Positions 1 through 6,782 of a stretch of 15,606 nt of DNA are shown piece after piece (positions within the stretch are counted from its first letter, which is position 1; the number at the start of each line of letters is the position of its first letter). The stretch lies in the NCBI GenBank assembly GCA_003242645.1, contig QGVC01000043.1, positions 1 through 15,606 of the forward strand, read 5' to 3'. The translations under genes and the position numbers were made by a program. The notes beneath the pieces are model-generated. The model saw only the letters and a list, made by a program, of their open reading frames with translations. It ran no database searches and had not been told where the DNA came from. Source of the DNA: Pseudomonadota bacterium. Lineage in GTDB: Bacteria; Pseudomonadota; Alphaproteobacteria; Rhizobiales; Hyphomicrobiaceae.

Positions 1-1
1 T

Positions 2-952
2 GCGCCGGACCCAATTTTGGTCGGCGATTTTTTCCGCGGCCTCCTTACCCCAGGGTTCATCCTCGTGCGGCTTTTTCTGCTCTGGACGATCTACAAAGCC
101 GTATTCCAGCCCGAAACGGTACCCGCCATCCTGATGACCCCGGAGGAGCGCAAGGGGTTGCCGGTCCGCGTCGTGGCGGTCCTCATTCCACCGCTGATCC
201 TAATTGTAGCGGTGCTGGGAAGCATATTGTTTGGCTTCGCGACGCCAACGGAGTCGGCTTCTGTCGGCGCCATCGGTGCCATGCTGCTGGCGGCGGCCAA
301 TCGAAAGCTATCTTTTTCCACCATCCGGTATGCCGCCCTCAACACTATGATCACGACGTCGATCATCTTCACAATCGTGCTCGCGGCTTCGCTTTTTTCG
401 CTGGTTTTCCGCGGCCTCGGCGGCGAGCACATGGTGGAGCAGGCCTTGCACAATCTGCCTGGCGGCGCCTTCGGAGCGATGCTCGCCGTAATGGCGATCA
501 TGTTCATCCTCGGCTTTTTCCTCGATACGTTCGAGATCATCCTCATCATGCTGCCGATCTGCGGACCGCCGCTGATCCTGCTCGGCCTTGATCCGCTCTG
601 GATCGGTGTGATGGTCGCCATGAACCTGCAGACGAGCTTCATGACGCCTCCCTTTGGGTTCACGCTGTTCTACCTTCGAGGCGTCGCACCGCCGAAAGTT
701 GCCACCGCCCAGATCTGGGCTGGAGCCTTTCCGTTCGTGGTGCTGCAGCTCATGGGACTTGCTTTGCTTTGGTCATTTCCGAGCACAGCAACCTGGCTGC
801 CCAAGAAGCTCTTCGGGCCAGCAGCGATCGAGCAATCCGCCCCCGCAGGAGCGAGCACCGGCGGCTTCGGCGAGTTCATCCAGGACGACAGTTTTCAGCT
901 CGACGATGAGGGAATGCCGCTCGAGGTCGACGATCCCTTCTCGAAGCGGTGA
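2..952 (+). CDS. dctM: TRAP transporter large permease subunit (DctM family), 5'-truncated
   Basis: This is the C-terminal ~316 residues of the large membrane subunit of a tripartite ATP-independent periplasmic (TRAP) transporter, which moves organic acids across the inner membrane using a sodium or proton gradient. The reading frame is open to the left edge, so the true start lies outside the window; the TTG at 17 is internal. Long hydrophobic segments alternate with family-typical loops: a GFATPTESASVGAIGA-type loop after the first complete helices, an acidic FFLDTFEII helix, and a TPPFGFTLFYLRGVAPP-type re-entrant loop. The hydrophilic tail after ~residue 270 (rich in Gly, Ser, Asp) is a variable extension. 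The small permease subunit (DctQ) should lie upstream, outside the window. A solute-binding protein gene faces it at 1240-2346, so the complete transporter is probably encoded by this locus, though on two strands. Substrate is inferred only from the binding protein. Confidence 0.93.
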   Translation, partial: APDPILVGDFFRGLLTPGFILVRLFLLWTIYKAVFQPETVPAILMTPEERKGLPVRVVAVLIPPLILIVAVLGSILFGFATPTESASVGAIGAMLLAAANRKLSFSTIRYAALNTMITTSIIFTIVLAASLFSLVFRGLGGEHMVEQALHNLPGGAFGAMLAVMAIMFILGFFLDTFEIILIMLPICGPPLILLGLDPLWIGVMVAMNLQTSFMTPPFGFTLFYLRGVAPPKVATAQIWAGAFPFVVLQLMGLALLWSFPSTATWLPKKLFGPAAIEQSAPAGASTGGFGEFIQDDSFQLDDEGMPLEVDDPFSKR

Positions 953-970
953 GCGGGCGAGGCAATTGCC

Positions 971-1180
971 ATGAACGACCTGACAATCCTCGAAATTGGA
1001 GTCGCGTTACTTGTTATTTGGCTTGCGACCTCGCTCGCCCTGTGGAAGCTCATCGATCGTCAGAGTCGGCCAGGTCCCGTCAAGAACGCGCTCGCCAAGG
1101 AAAGCCTGATGCTTATCCATCTGGCTTTGCTTGTTGCTGGACTCTCTCTGACCATCAAAGGCCTGCAAATCTTCAGCTGA
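971..1180 (+). CDS. Small two-helix membrane protein, function unknown
   Basis: A 69-residue protein with two predicted membrane helices (about residues 8-27 and 49-67) separated by a basic, polar loop containing RQSRPGPVKNALAKE. I do not recognise a family. The start is supported by a GCGAGG ribosome-binding site eight bases upstream of the ATG. It begins 18 bases after the stop of the TRAP permease gene on the same strand and is followed by a strong terminator, so it is very likely the last gene of the TRAP permease operon. By position it could be an accessory subunit or stabiliser of the transporter, but nothing in its sequence shows this. Confidence 0.72.
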   Translation: MNDLTILEIGVALLVIWLATSLALWKLIDRQSRPGPVKNALAKESLMLIHLALLVAGLSLTIKGLQIFS

Positions 1181-1191
1181 CGGCCAATAGC

Positions 1192-1216
1192 AAAACGGGG
1201 CCCTGGCGGGCCCCGT
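1192..1216 (-). terminator. Intrinsic terminator between the convergent TRAP genes
   Basis: A perfect 9-bp stem (ACGGGGCCC / GGGCCCCGT) with a TGGC loop occupies 1195-1216. On the minus strand the stem runs directly into a U run (A4 at 1192-1195 on the plus strand), so it is best read as the terminator of the solute-binding protein gene. On the plus strand it is followed by CGCTTGTTCC, a weaker tail that may still stop the permease operon. Confidence 0.85.
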
Positions 1217-1239
1217 CGCTTGTTCCTTCCTAGGCGCGA

Positions 1240-2346
1240 TTACGACGGGAACTTGTAGTCCAACATTCGGGCATTCATGAAGCCCTGGTCGGCGATCCGC
1301 GCCCAGTTCATCAGGTCACGCCGAGCCTTCAGGAAGGACTCGACAACCTCCTTCGTGAGCGGATCTCCGCTGTCGCGCATCTCCTGAATGACCTCCCCAG
1401 CCGCGGTGCCATAGGCCTGCAGGAAGTCATTCGGGAAGCGCTTGAGCTGCACCTTGTGCTCTCTGATGAGCGTCTCCAGTGCAGCACCGTTGCGGGCGTT
1501 GAACTCCGAGGTCAGCATGTTGTTCTCGGCCCGACAGCAGGCCTCGAAGATCCGCTGCACATCCTTGGGCAGCGCCGTGAACTTCTTCTTGTCGACTGTC
1601 ACCTCGATCTGGGTGCCAGGCTCATGCATGCCGGGCCAGTAGTAGTACTTGGCAACCTTGTAGAGACCGAGCGCCAGATCGTTGTAAGGTCCGACCCATT
1701 CGGTGGCGTCGATGGTGCCAGACTGCAGCGCCGCAAAAATCTCGCCGGCCGGCAGGTTGATAATCGTCATGCCGAGCTTGGCCAGCGCTTCGCCGCCGAT
1801 GCCCGGAATGCGCATCTTCATACCTTTGATGGAGTCGACGCCGGTGATCTCCTTGTTGAACCAGCCGCCCATCTGCACGCCGGTCGAACCGGCATGGAAG
1901 GCTTTCAGGCCGAATTGATCGTAGACCTTGTCCCACAGCTCCTGGCCGCCGAGATGGTTCATCCAGGCGTCGAGCTCCGGCGTCGTCATGCCGAAAGGAA
2001 CGGTTGAGAAGAAGTTCAGCGCCTTGCTCTTGTTGGGCCAGTAATAGGGTGTGGCGTGCATCAGGTCGGCAGCGCCGCGGATGACGGCATCGATGCTTTC
2101 GAAAGCCGGAACGAGTTCGCCCGCTGCATAAACCTTGATGACCAGCCGGCCTTCAGTTGCTTCCGTCACCATTTTCGCGAAGCGCTCGGCACCCACGCCC
2201 TGGCCAGGGAAGTTCTTCGGCCACGTGGTTACCATGCGCCACTCGGTCCTCGCCTGCGCAATGGCGGGTTTGGGGAAAGCTGCCGTGCCAGCAGCCGCGC
2301 CGGCCGTCGCTACGCCCGCAAGAAACTGGCGGCGTTTGATCTTCAT
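1240..2346 (-). CDS. dctP: TRAP transporter solute-binding protein, TakP-like (2-oxoacid type)
   Basis: A 368-residue periplasmic binding protein that captures substrate for a TRAP permease. The N-terminus MKIKRRQFLAGVATAGA has a twin-arginine-like RRQFLAG motif followed by an Ala-rich hydrophobic stretch and a cleavage-like AIAQA, so export by Tat is likely. The mature protein begins near TEWRMVTTWPKNFPG and contains VYAAGELVPAFE, NFFSTVPFGM, GVQMGGWFNKEI, GLKMRIPG-like (MKMRIPGIGGE) and ATEWVGPYNDLALGLYK. From memory these match the Rhodobacter TakP group, which binds 2-oxoacids such as pyruvate through a sodium ion. I chose the ATG at 2346 because it has GGGAGC eight bases upstream and gives the signal peptide; a start at 2373 would add nine residues before it. 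It faces the permease gene and needs its own promoter, which I could not define. The exact ligand is inferred from family resemblance. Confidence 0.93.
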   Translation of the reverse strand: MKIKRRQFLAGVATAGAAAGTAAFPKPAIAQARTEWRMVTTWPKNFPGQGVGAERFAKMVTEATEGRLVIKVYAAGELVPAFESIDAVIRGAADLMHATPYYWPNKSKALNFFSTVPFGMTTPELDAWMNHLGGQELWDKVYDQFGLKAFHAGSTGVQMGGWFNKEITGVDSIKGMKMRIPGIGGEALAKLGMTIINLPAGEIFAALQSGTIDATEWVGPYNDLALGLYKVAKYYYWPGMHEPGTQIEVTVDKKKFTALPKDVQRIFEACCRAENNMLTSEFNARNGAALETLIREHKVQLKRFPNDFLQAYGTAAGEVIQEMRDSGDPLTKEVVESFLKARRDLMNWARIADQGFMNARMLDYKFPS

Positions 2347-2710
2347 ACGATTTGCTCCCTTGGGCTGCCCCATTCAGATTGTTTTTCGGCTGGTCTCAGC
2401 CGTACGGCCGAGTATGTGGCCGCCGTAAATGTTGCGCAATCCAGTCGTTTGTCCATGCGACCGTATTGATCCGAGCGCGGAAGGCGCTCTTTGACGCAGT
2501 TGCACCTATTTGGCGAATTCGACCTGGACCTTGATCTCCGAGTTCGTTTAACTATCTGCAGTGAACGGCGAAAAATCGCACTATTTGTTGCGCCGCACAC
2601 AAATTCGGAGCCGAAAGGCCAATTTTCGCTGCCAATCAAGGAACTGCACCTGTGGTGCACGGCAGCAACCAACAAGGGGGCAGAGAAACGCAGCTATTGG
2701 GAGAGGCCAA
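2347..2710. other. Intergenic region between divergent genes, with two palindromes
   Basis: This 364-base stretch separates the divergent TRAP binding-protein gene and the small gene at 2711, and must hold both promoters. I see no convincing sigma70 hexamer pair. It holds a perfect 10-bp palindrome GCCGTACGGC (2399-2408), about 55 bases upstream of the binding-protein start, and an inverted repeat TGCACC-TGT-GGTGCA (2645-2659). Open frames crossing it lack ribosome-binding sites and known motifs. Confidence 0.5.
2645..2659. repeat. Short inverted repeat, possible operator
   Basis: TGCACC-TGT-GGTGCA is a perfect 6+3+6 dyad about 52 bases upstream of the small gene at 2711. Its position fits an operator or a leader hairpin for that gene. 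No regulator can be named. Confidence 0.35.
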
Positions 2711-2917
2711 ATGGGCAAGCGTGGCGAAAAACTTCCAATCGATTGCGTCGAGCTCTTTGCGGAACTCGATAACTGCGACGACCTCCGGGATGTGTATGCG
2801 CGCGTGCAGGACCGTATCCGCGCCTACTCGGCTGCCGGGCGGCCCGTGCCCGAGGCTCTGCTCCGCTGCGAGCGCCATTTGATGACCGAGATCATGGCCG
2901 TCTCGCAGGGCCGCTAG
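2711..2917 (+). CDS. Small hypothetical protein (68 residues)
   Basis: A soluble, highly charged 68-residue protein with no signal peptide or membrane helix. The middle (AELDNCDDLRDVYARVQDRIRAYSAAG) and the end (PEALLRCERHLMTEIMAVSQGR) look like two amphipathic helices joined by a GRPVP turn. The frame is open further upstream to 2561, but the ATG at 2711 has a strong GGGAGAGG ribosome-binding site and gives a compact protein, so I take that start. I do not recognise a family. It stands alone between divergent and convergent neighbours. Acidic and basic residues alternate and two cysteines are present (near residues 13 and 53), but no metal-binding pattern stands out. Confidence 0.6.
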   Translation: MGKRGEKLPIDCVELFAELDNCDDLRDVYARVQDRIRAYSAAGRPVPEALLRCERHLMTEIMAVSQGR

Positions 2918-2973
2918 CTTCCTCAAGCAATAAGCAATTTTTGAAATTCAGGCGACTTAGGGGCGCGATCCTC

Positions 2974-3000
2974 CTGCGGAATCAGCGCAAGCTTCCGCAG
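2974..3000. terminator. Strong hairpin between convergent genes, possible terminator
   Basis: CTGCGGAA / TTCCGCAG form a perfect 8-bp stem with an 11-base loop, midway between the stop codons of the small gene at 2917 and the sensor kinase at 3047. A TTTT run follows only about 15 bases later on the plus strand, so it is not a textbook intrinsic terminator, but its position between converging genes suggests that role. Confidence 0.45.
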
Positions 3001-3046
3001 ATTGCGCCTACGGGTTTTGTCCCTCGCCGTCGAATCGGGGGCCGCC

Positions 3047-5056
3047 TCATACCGCGGCGCGGGAGTCTAGAGCCTCGCGGATGACGCGGGCGAGCTCGGT
3101 TTGCTGATAGGGCTTTCGAAGCACCTTGAGCCCCAAGCCATCGACCTTTTCCTGGCCAATCAGATCAGCCGAGTAGCCGGACGTCAGGACAACTCCGACC
3201 TTCGGGAACCTCTGACGCACCGCCGCTGCGAGATCGAGCCCCGATAATCCGCCTGGCATCACCTGGTCGGAGAAGACGAGATCAATGCCAGAATTCTGCT
3301 CAAGCAGAGCCAGGGCTGCTTGCCCGTTCGCCGCCTGCTCAACCTGGTAACCAAGCTGCTCCAGCCGAACGGCCGTGAGTTTCCGCACCCGGTCGTCATC
3401 CTCGACCACCAAAATGGTCTCGCCTCGGCTGGGTCGAACGGCTTCGCCAACGGTTGCCTCGGCCTTTTTCTGCGCCTGCTTCGCTCGCGGCAGGTAAATG
3501 TTCACCGTCGTGCCGCGGTTTGGCTCGCTATAGATCGTGACATTGCCGCCGGATTGTCGCGCAAAGCCATAAATGGTCGACAGGCCGAGACCGCTCCCCT
3601 TGGTTGCCCCTTTCGTCGTGAAGAACGGTTCGAACGCGCGGGCCTTCACCTCGGGTGTCATCCCAATGCCGGTGTCGGCGACCGACAGCACCACGTAATC
3701 GCCGGGCTCGAGATCGGGGATGAGCTTGACGGCGTCCGCATCGAGGACTGCGTTGCGCGTTTCGATGACGAGGCGGCCGCCGTTCGGCATGGCATCCCGC
3801 GCATTGATGGCGAGGTTGAGCACCGCGTTCTCGACCTGGCCCGGGTCCGCCTCCGTCAACCACAGGTCCGTCGCCAATGACGTCGACAGGTCGACGTCCG
3901 ACCCGATCGTGCGGCGCAAGAGCTCCGTCAAGCTCAGCACGAACTCGTTGAGATCGATGACACGCTTCTCGAGCCGCTGCCGGCGCGCGAACGTCAGAAG
4001 ACGATCCGTAAGGCGCGCGCCCATTTCAGCCGCCTCCCGGGCTTCAGACGCAAGGCTTCGGCTGAACTCGTCCTCCAGCCTTGGCTCGAGCAGCTCAATG
4101 TTCCCCAGGATGACCGTCAGCAAGTTGTTGAAATCGTGCGCGACGCCGCCCGTGAGTTGCCCAATGGCCTCCATACGCTGAGCCTGCTGCAGCACCGCGG
4201 CCTGCTCACGCTCGGCGGTGATGTCGTGAATGAGCGTCAGATTGCCGATGCGTTGGCCATCGCTGCCGAAGATGGGCCGATGCACAGCCCGAGCCGGAAA
4301 CGAGCTGCCGTTCCGGCGGCGGAACTGCATCTGCTGCGGGCCGAAACCATCGGCATGCGTGGTGAAGCGCTTCGCATCCTCCGCATCCTCGCACAAGATG
4401 CTGCAGTGCTGGCCCTCAACCTCCTCTTCCGTCAGCCCGAACAGTCGCGTGAAGGCCGGATTGACGACCCGGATCACGTTTTCCGGGTCGGAGACGACAA
4501 GTGCATCCGGAAGGTTTTCGAAGATGGAGCGGGACAGGGCCTGCTCCCGGTCGAGGCGCGCCTCGATCGACCGCTGCTCCGTGAGGTCGTAGACGATGCC
4601 GGTGAAGTATTTCTCGTTGCCGATCGAGTACTCGCCAAGGGACAGATGCATCGGGAAAACCGTGCCGTCCCGCCGCAATCCCTGGACCTCCCGACCAATG
4701 CCGAGAACCCTCCGTTCGCCGGTTGCCAGATAACGGCGGATGTAATCGTCATGCCGGCTTGCGTACGGCTCCGGCATCAACACCGAGACGTTACGGCCGA
4801 TCAATTCGGAAGCAGTCCAGCCGAACAGCCGTTCGGCTGCCTGATTGACGGTCTCGATCCGTCCTTCGCTGTCGATCGTGATGATTCCGGTTACGGCAGA
4901 ATCGAGAATGGCCTTCAGCCGCAGCGATTCTGCCTCGGCGCTCGTGCGACCTGATACCGTCATGGAATTGCCAAGTCTCGTTTTGGTTTTGATTTTGCGC
5001 AAACGCCTGCTGGGATCGAGCAAGCAGGCGCCGCAGTGACAATCCGCCTCAGACAT
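3047..5056 (-). CDS. Hybrid sensor histidine kinase: PAS-PAS-HisKA-HATPase-receiver, FixL-like
   Basis: A 669-residue soluble two-component sensor. In order: a Cys-containing N-terminal tail (DCHCGAC); PAS1 at ~45-160; PAS2 at ~172-282; HisKA with the phospho-accepting His307 in an AHDFNNLL box; an HATPase domain with N-box Asn418, DTGIGM and GSGLGLS; and a receiver at ~547-665 with acidic EDDD, phospho-acceptor Asp597 (SDQVMP), Thr625 and Lys648. PAS1 closely resembles the FixL heme domain: MPEP, SRHDDYI, GIGREV and RRDGTVFPMHLS. By alignment from memory with Bradyrhizobium FixL, the heme-ligand His200 is His102 here and Arg206 and Arg220 are kept (108 and 122), while His214 is Arg. No membrane helix is present. 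The ATG at 5056 overlaps the end of the VIT gene by eight bases, suggesting coupled translation; an ATG at 4963 is a possible later start that would drop the Cys tail. Heme binding is an inference, as non-heme PAS domains can keep this His. Confidence 0.93.
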   Translation of the reverse strand: MSEADCHCGACLLDPSRRLRKIKTKTRLGNSMTVSGRTSAEAESLRLKAILDSAVTGIITIDSEGRIETVNQAAERLFGWTASELIGRNVSVLMPEPYASRHDDYIRRYLATGERRVLGIGREVQGLRRDGTVFPMHLSLGEYSIGNEKYFTGIVYDLTEQRSIEARLDREQALSRSIFENLPDALVVSDPENVIRVVNPAFTRLFGLTEEEVEGQHCSILCEDAEDAKRFTTHADGFGPQQMQFRRRNGSSFPARAVHRPIFGSDGQRIGNLTLIHDITAEREQAAVLQQAQRMEAIGQLTGGVAHDFNNLLTVILGNIELLEPRLEDEFSRSLASEAREAAEMGARLTDRLLTFARRQRLEKRVIDLNEFVLSLTELLRRTIGSDVDLSTSLATDLWLTEADPGQVENAVLNLAINARDAMPNGGRLVIETRNAVLDADAVKLIPDLEPGDYVVLSVADTGIGMTPEVKARAFEPFFTTKGATKGSGLGLSTIYGFARQSGGNVTIYSEPNRGTTVNIYLPRAKQAQKKAEATVGEAVRPSRGETILVVEDDDRVRKLTAVRLEQLGYQVEQAANGQAALALLEQNSGIDLVFSDQVMPGGLSGLDLAAAVRQRFPKVGVVLTSGYSADLIGQEKVDGLGLKVLRKPYQQTELARVIREALDSRAAV

Positions 5057-5783
5057 CAATCCCCAGGAGCTCGCGCAGCGCGTAGCCTACAACATAAGCA
5101 ATGCCGGCTGCGCTCATGCCAATCGCGAGTGTCTCAAAGCCGGAGCGCCACCAGGGCGCGAGCGACCAGCGGCTCTTGATGGACCCGATGATGAAGAACG
5201 TCGCGCCTGTCGCAACGATAGCCCATTGGAACGCATTCTGCACTCCCAGGAGGAATGGGATGAGCGGCACCGCTCCGCAGGTCACGAATGCCCAAAAGGT
5301 GTAAAGGCCAGCGATCAGCGGGCTCGGCAGCACGCGGGAGAGGCCATACTCCTCGGCCAGCATTGTCTCGATCCAAACCTTCTCGTTGGAGGTGATGGCG
5401 GCCACAGCATCCTCGAGCGCCCCGCCAGTGAGTCCCTTGCTCATCAGGATCTGGCGGATCTCCTCGCGCTCTCCATCCGGGACGAGCGCGATGTGTCGCC
5501 GCTCGACTTCGGCCAGCCGATGCAGATCATCAACCTCGGTCTTGGTGCCGCTGTAATTCGCGGCCGCCATGGAGAAGCCGTCAGCGACGAGATTGGCGAT
5601 CCCTAGGATGAGGATAATGCCCGAGGACAGACTAGCTCCTGCGACACCCGAGATAACCGCGAACGTTGTCACCGCGCCGTCGATGCCGCCGTAGACCCAA
5701 TCCCTCAGATAGTTCGGTCGATGCTCCTGCTGCAACCGATCCCTTATGGCCTTCGGCGTATGTTCATGCTCCAATTCGTGCAT
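5049..5783 (-). CDS. VIT1/CCC1-family iron or manganese transporter
   Basis: A 244-residue inner-membrane protein of the VIT1/CCC1/nodulin-21 family, which exports Fe2+ or Mn2+ from the cytoplasm in exchange for protons. The hallmark first helix GGIDGAVTTFAVISGVAG is at ~32-49 with its conserved Asp36, followed by a second helix ending in ADGFSMAAANYSG (~68-79). A Glu- and Met-rich cytosolic domain (~80-150, EVDDL, EVERRH, GEREEIR, MLAEEYG) corresponds to the metal-collecting domain of the family, and three more helices follow. No ferritin-like domain is attached, unlike MbfA. The ATG at 5783 has GGAGAG seven bases upstream and starts with a His/Glu-rich MHELEHEHTP, so I prefer it to the longer frame from 5834. 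Its 3' end overlaps the hybrid kinase gene. An EcfG-like promoter candidate lies just upstream. Metal choice cannot be read from the sequence. Confidence 0.92.
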   Translation of the reverse strand: MHELEHEHTPKAIRDRLQQEHRPNYLRDWVYGGIDGAVTTFAVISGVAGASLSSGIILILGIANLVADGFSMAAANYSGTKTEVDDLHRLAEVERRHIALVPDGEREEIRQILMSKGLTGGALEDAVAAITSNEKVWIETMLAEEYGLSRVLPSPLIAGLYTFWAFVTCGAVPLIPFLLGVQNAFQWAIVATGATFFIIGSIKSRWSLAPWWRSGFETLAIGMSAAGIAYVVGYALRELLGIDV

Positions 5784-5805
5784 GCGAACTCTCCGCTGCG
5801 CGCCC

Positions 5806-5830
5806 AACACAAACATGGCGCTCCCGTTCC
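5806..5830 (-). promoter_or_regulatory. Candidate EcfG-type (general stress) promoter for the VIT gene
   Basis: Read on the minus strand: GGAAC (5830-5826), 16 bases, TGTT (5809-5806). The alphaproteobacterial EcfG consensus is GGAAC-N16/17-CGTT, so the -35 is exact and the -10 is one base off. Transcription would begin near 5798, leaving a leader of only about 15 bases that still includes the GGAGAG ribosome-binding site. Confidence 0.3.
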
Positions 5831-5913
5831 GCATGCGCCCGGGCCTTCGGATCGTCAGCGTTCACACAGGGCGAACCGTCATCCCATTCAGTCGTTGATC
5901 TGCCCGGCGAGCC

Positions 5914-5927
5914 TTGATGCGGGTCAA
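5914..5927. promoter_or_regulatory. FixK/FNR-type binding site
   Basis: TTGATGCGGGTCAA matches the FNR/FixK pattern TTGAT-N4-ATCAA at nine of ten fixed positions and the looser TTGA-N6-TCAA fully. It lies between the divergent VIT gene and the universal stress protein gene. It is centred about 135 bases before the stress gene start and about 96 bases upstream of the predicted start of transcription, which is farther than the usual -41.5, so it could act from a class I position or on another promoter. Confidence 0.55.
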
Positions 5928-5982
5928 GGTTAGATAGCGCTTGGGCCGCTAACTGCTTCTCAAGCGGGAGGGACGGTACACC

Positions 5983-6010
5983 TTGAAGCCGGTTCACACA
6001 TCCGTAATAT
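5983..6010 (+). promoter_or_regulatory. Candidate sigma70-type promoter of the universal stress gene
   Basis: TTGAAG (5983-5988), a 16-base spacer and TAATAT (6005-6010) form a plausible -35/-10 pair. Transcription would begin near 6017, giving a leader of about 39 bases that contains the AAGGAGAG ribosome-binding site of the gene at 6056. Confidence 0.45.
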
Positions 6011-6055
6011 CGCCTGATCACCAATCGCCTGGACCACAACCAAGGAGAGCTGGCC

Positions 6056-6496
6056 GTGTTTAAGCATATTCTTCTCCCTACGGACGGGTCAGAATTCTCC
6101 GAGCGTGCCGCTCTCTACGGCGTCCAGCTGGCGAAGGCGCTCAATGCACGGGTCACCGCGATCACGGTAACTGCGCCGTGGCAAGCTATTGCCATCGGCG
6201 AGGTGGCCGTCGCCATACCCGAGCAAGACTACGAGATGCGCGCCGAGACCAACGCCTGGAATTTCCTCAACAAAATCACCGATGCAGCAAAGGCGGCGGG
6301 GGTTCCGCGAAACGCGGTCCACATTCGTCACGCAAGTCCCTACGAGGCGATCATCGAAGCCGCCAATTCGCACGGCTGCGACCTGATCGTCATGGGCTCT
6401 CATGGGCGTCGGGGAATTGCCGGACTCCTGCTCGGCAGCGAAACCGTGCGCGTCCTAACCCACAGCAAAATCCCGGTGCTCGTGTATCGCGAGTAG
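6056..6496 (+). CDS. Universal stress protein, UspA family, single domain
   Basis: A 146-residue cytoplasmic protein of the UspA superfamily, typically a dimer that binds ATP and helps cells survive stress or oxygen limitation. It opens with the typical FKHILLPTDGSEFSERA strand and ends with the nucleotide-binding pattern G-x2-G-x9-G-S (Gly114, Gly117, Gly127, Ser128) in GSHGRRGIAGLLLGSETVRVL followed by IPVLVYRE. This pattern marks the ATP-binding subtype. The start is a GTG with a good AAGGAGAG site six bases upstream; the next residues FKHILLP fit the family's usual N-terminus. It is divergent from the VIT gene, and the shared upstream region carries a FixK/FNR-like box, in keeping with low-oxygen control of many such genes in rhizobia (inference). 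No other gene appears to share its transcript. Confidence 0.95.
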   Translation: MFKHILLPTDGSEFSERAALYGVQLAKALNARVTAITVTAPWQAIAIGEVAVAIPEQDYEMRAETNAWNFLNKITDAAKAAGVPRNAVHIRHASPYEAIIEAANSHGCDLIVMGSHGRRGIAGLLLGSETVRVLTHSKIPVLVYRE

Positions 6497-6544
6497 GCCG
6501 CGGGCTCTTTCGGACAAAGCGTTTCGGCAGCGGGTGCGGAGCTG

Positions 6545-6559
6545 TGCCCAATGTGGGCA
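6545..6559 (+). terminator. Short hairpin after the universal stress gene, possible terminator
   Basis: TGCCCA-ATG-TGGGCA is a perfect 6-bp stem about 48 bases after the stop codon. There is no U run directly after it, so an intrinsic terminator is only a possibility. Confidence 0.3.
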
Positions 6560-6567
6560 TGGCTCCG

Positions 6568-6582
6568 TTAACATTTCTTAAC
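6568..6582. repeat. TTAAC direct repeat spaced by one helical turn
   Basis: TTAACATTTCTTAAC carries two TTAAC copies exactly ten bases apart in the intergenic region before the OmpA-family gene. It resembles a CtrA box (TTAA-N7-TTAA), but the gap is six rather than seven. It could be a site for a regulator that binds two half-sites on one face of the helix. Confidence 0.3.
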
Positions 6583-6692
6583 GAGTTGCAGCTCCACCTA
6601 TAGCTGAGCTTAAGTTTCCTGCGAGCTTTCGCGGGATTATCGAGCGAATAGTACGTTCCGCAATTCTGTCCGGTTCGTCTGGCAGCTCGCGG

Positions 6693-6721
6693 TTGGACAG
6701 TCGCCTCTCCACAAATACATT
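6693..6721 (+). promoter_or_regulatory. Candidate sigma70-type promoter of the OmpA-family gene
   Basis: TTGGAC (6693-6698), a 17-base spacer and TACATT (6716-6721). Transcription would begin near 6729, which argues against translation starting upstream of 6729 and supports the ATG at 6783 or 6765. Confidence 0.4.
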
Positions 6722-6782
6722 GCGAGACCTTGTAAGCACTGCGTTCGAGGTGATACAAAGTCTTATGTTGAGGCGTACCCCG

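Noticed and set aside
4136..4954. A 272-codon plus-strand frame.
   Set aside because: It is antisense to the PAS and kinase part of the hybrid sensor kinase.
6568..6582. A canonical CtrA binding site.
   Set aside because: The gap between the TTAA half-sites is six bases, while the consensus needs seven. It is kept only as a direct repeat.
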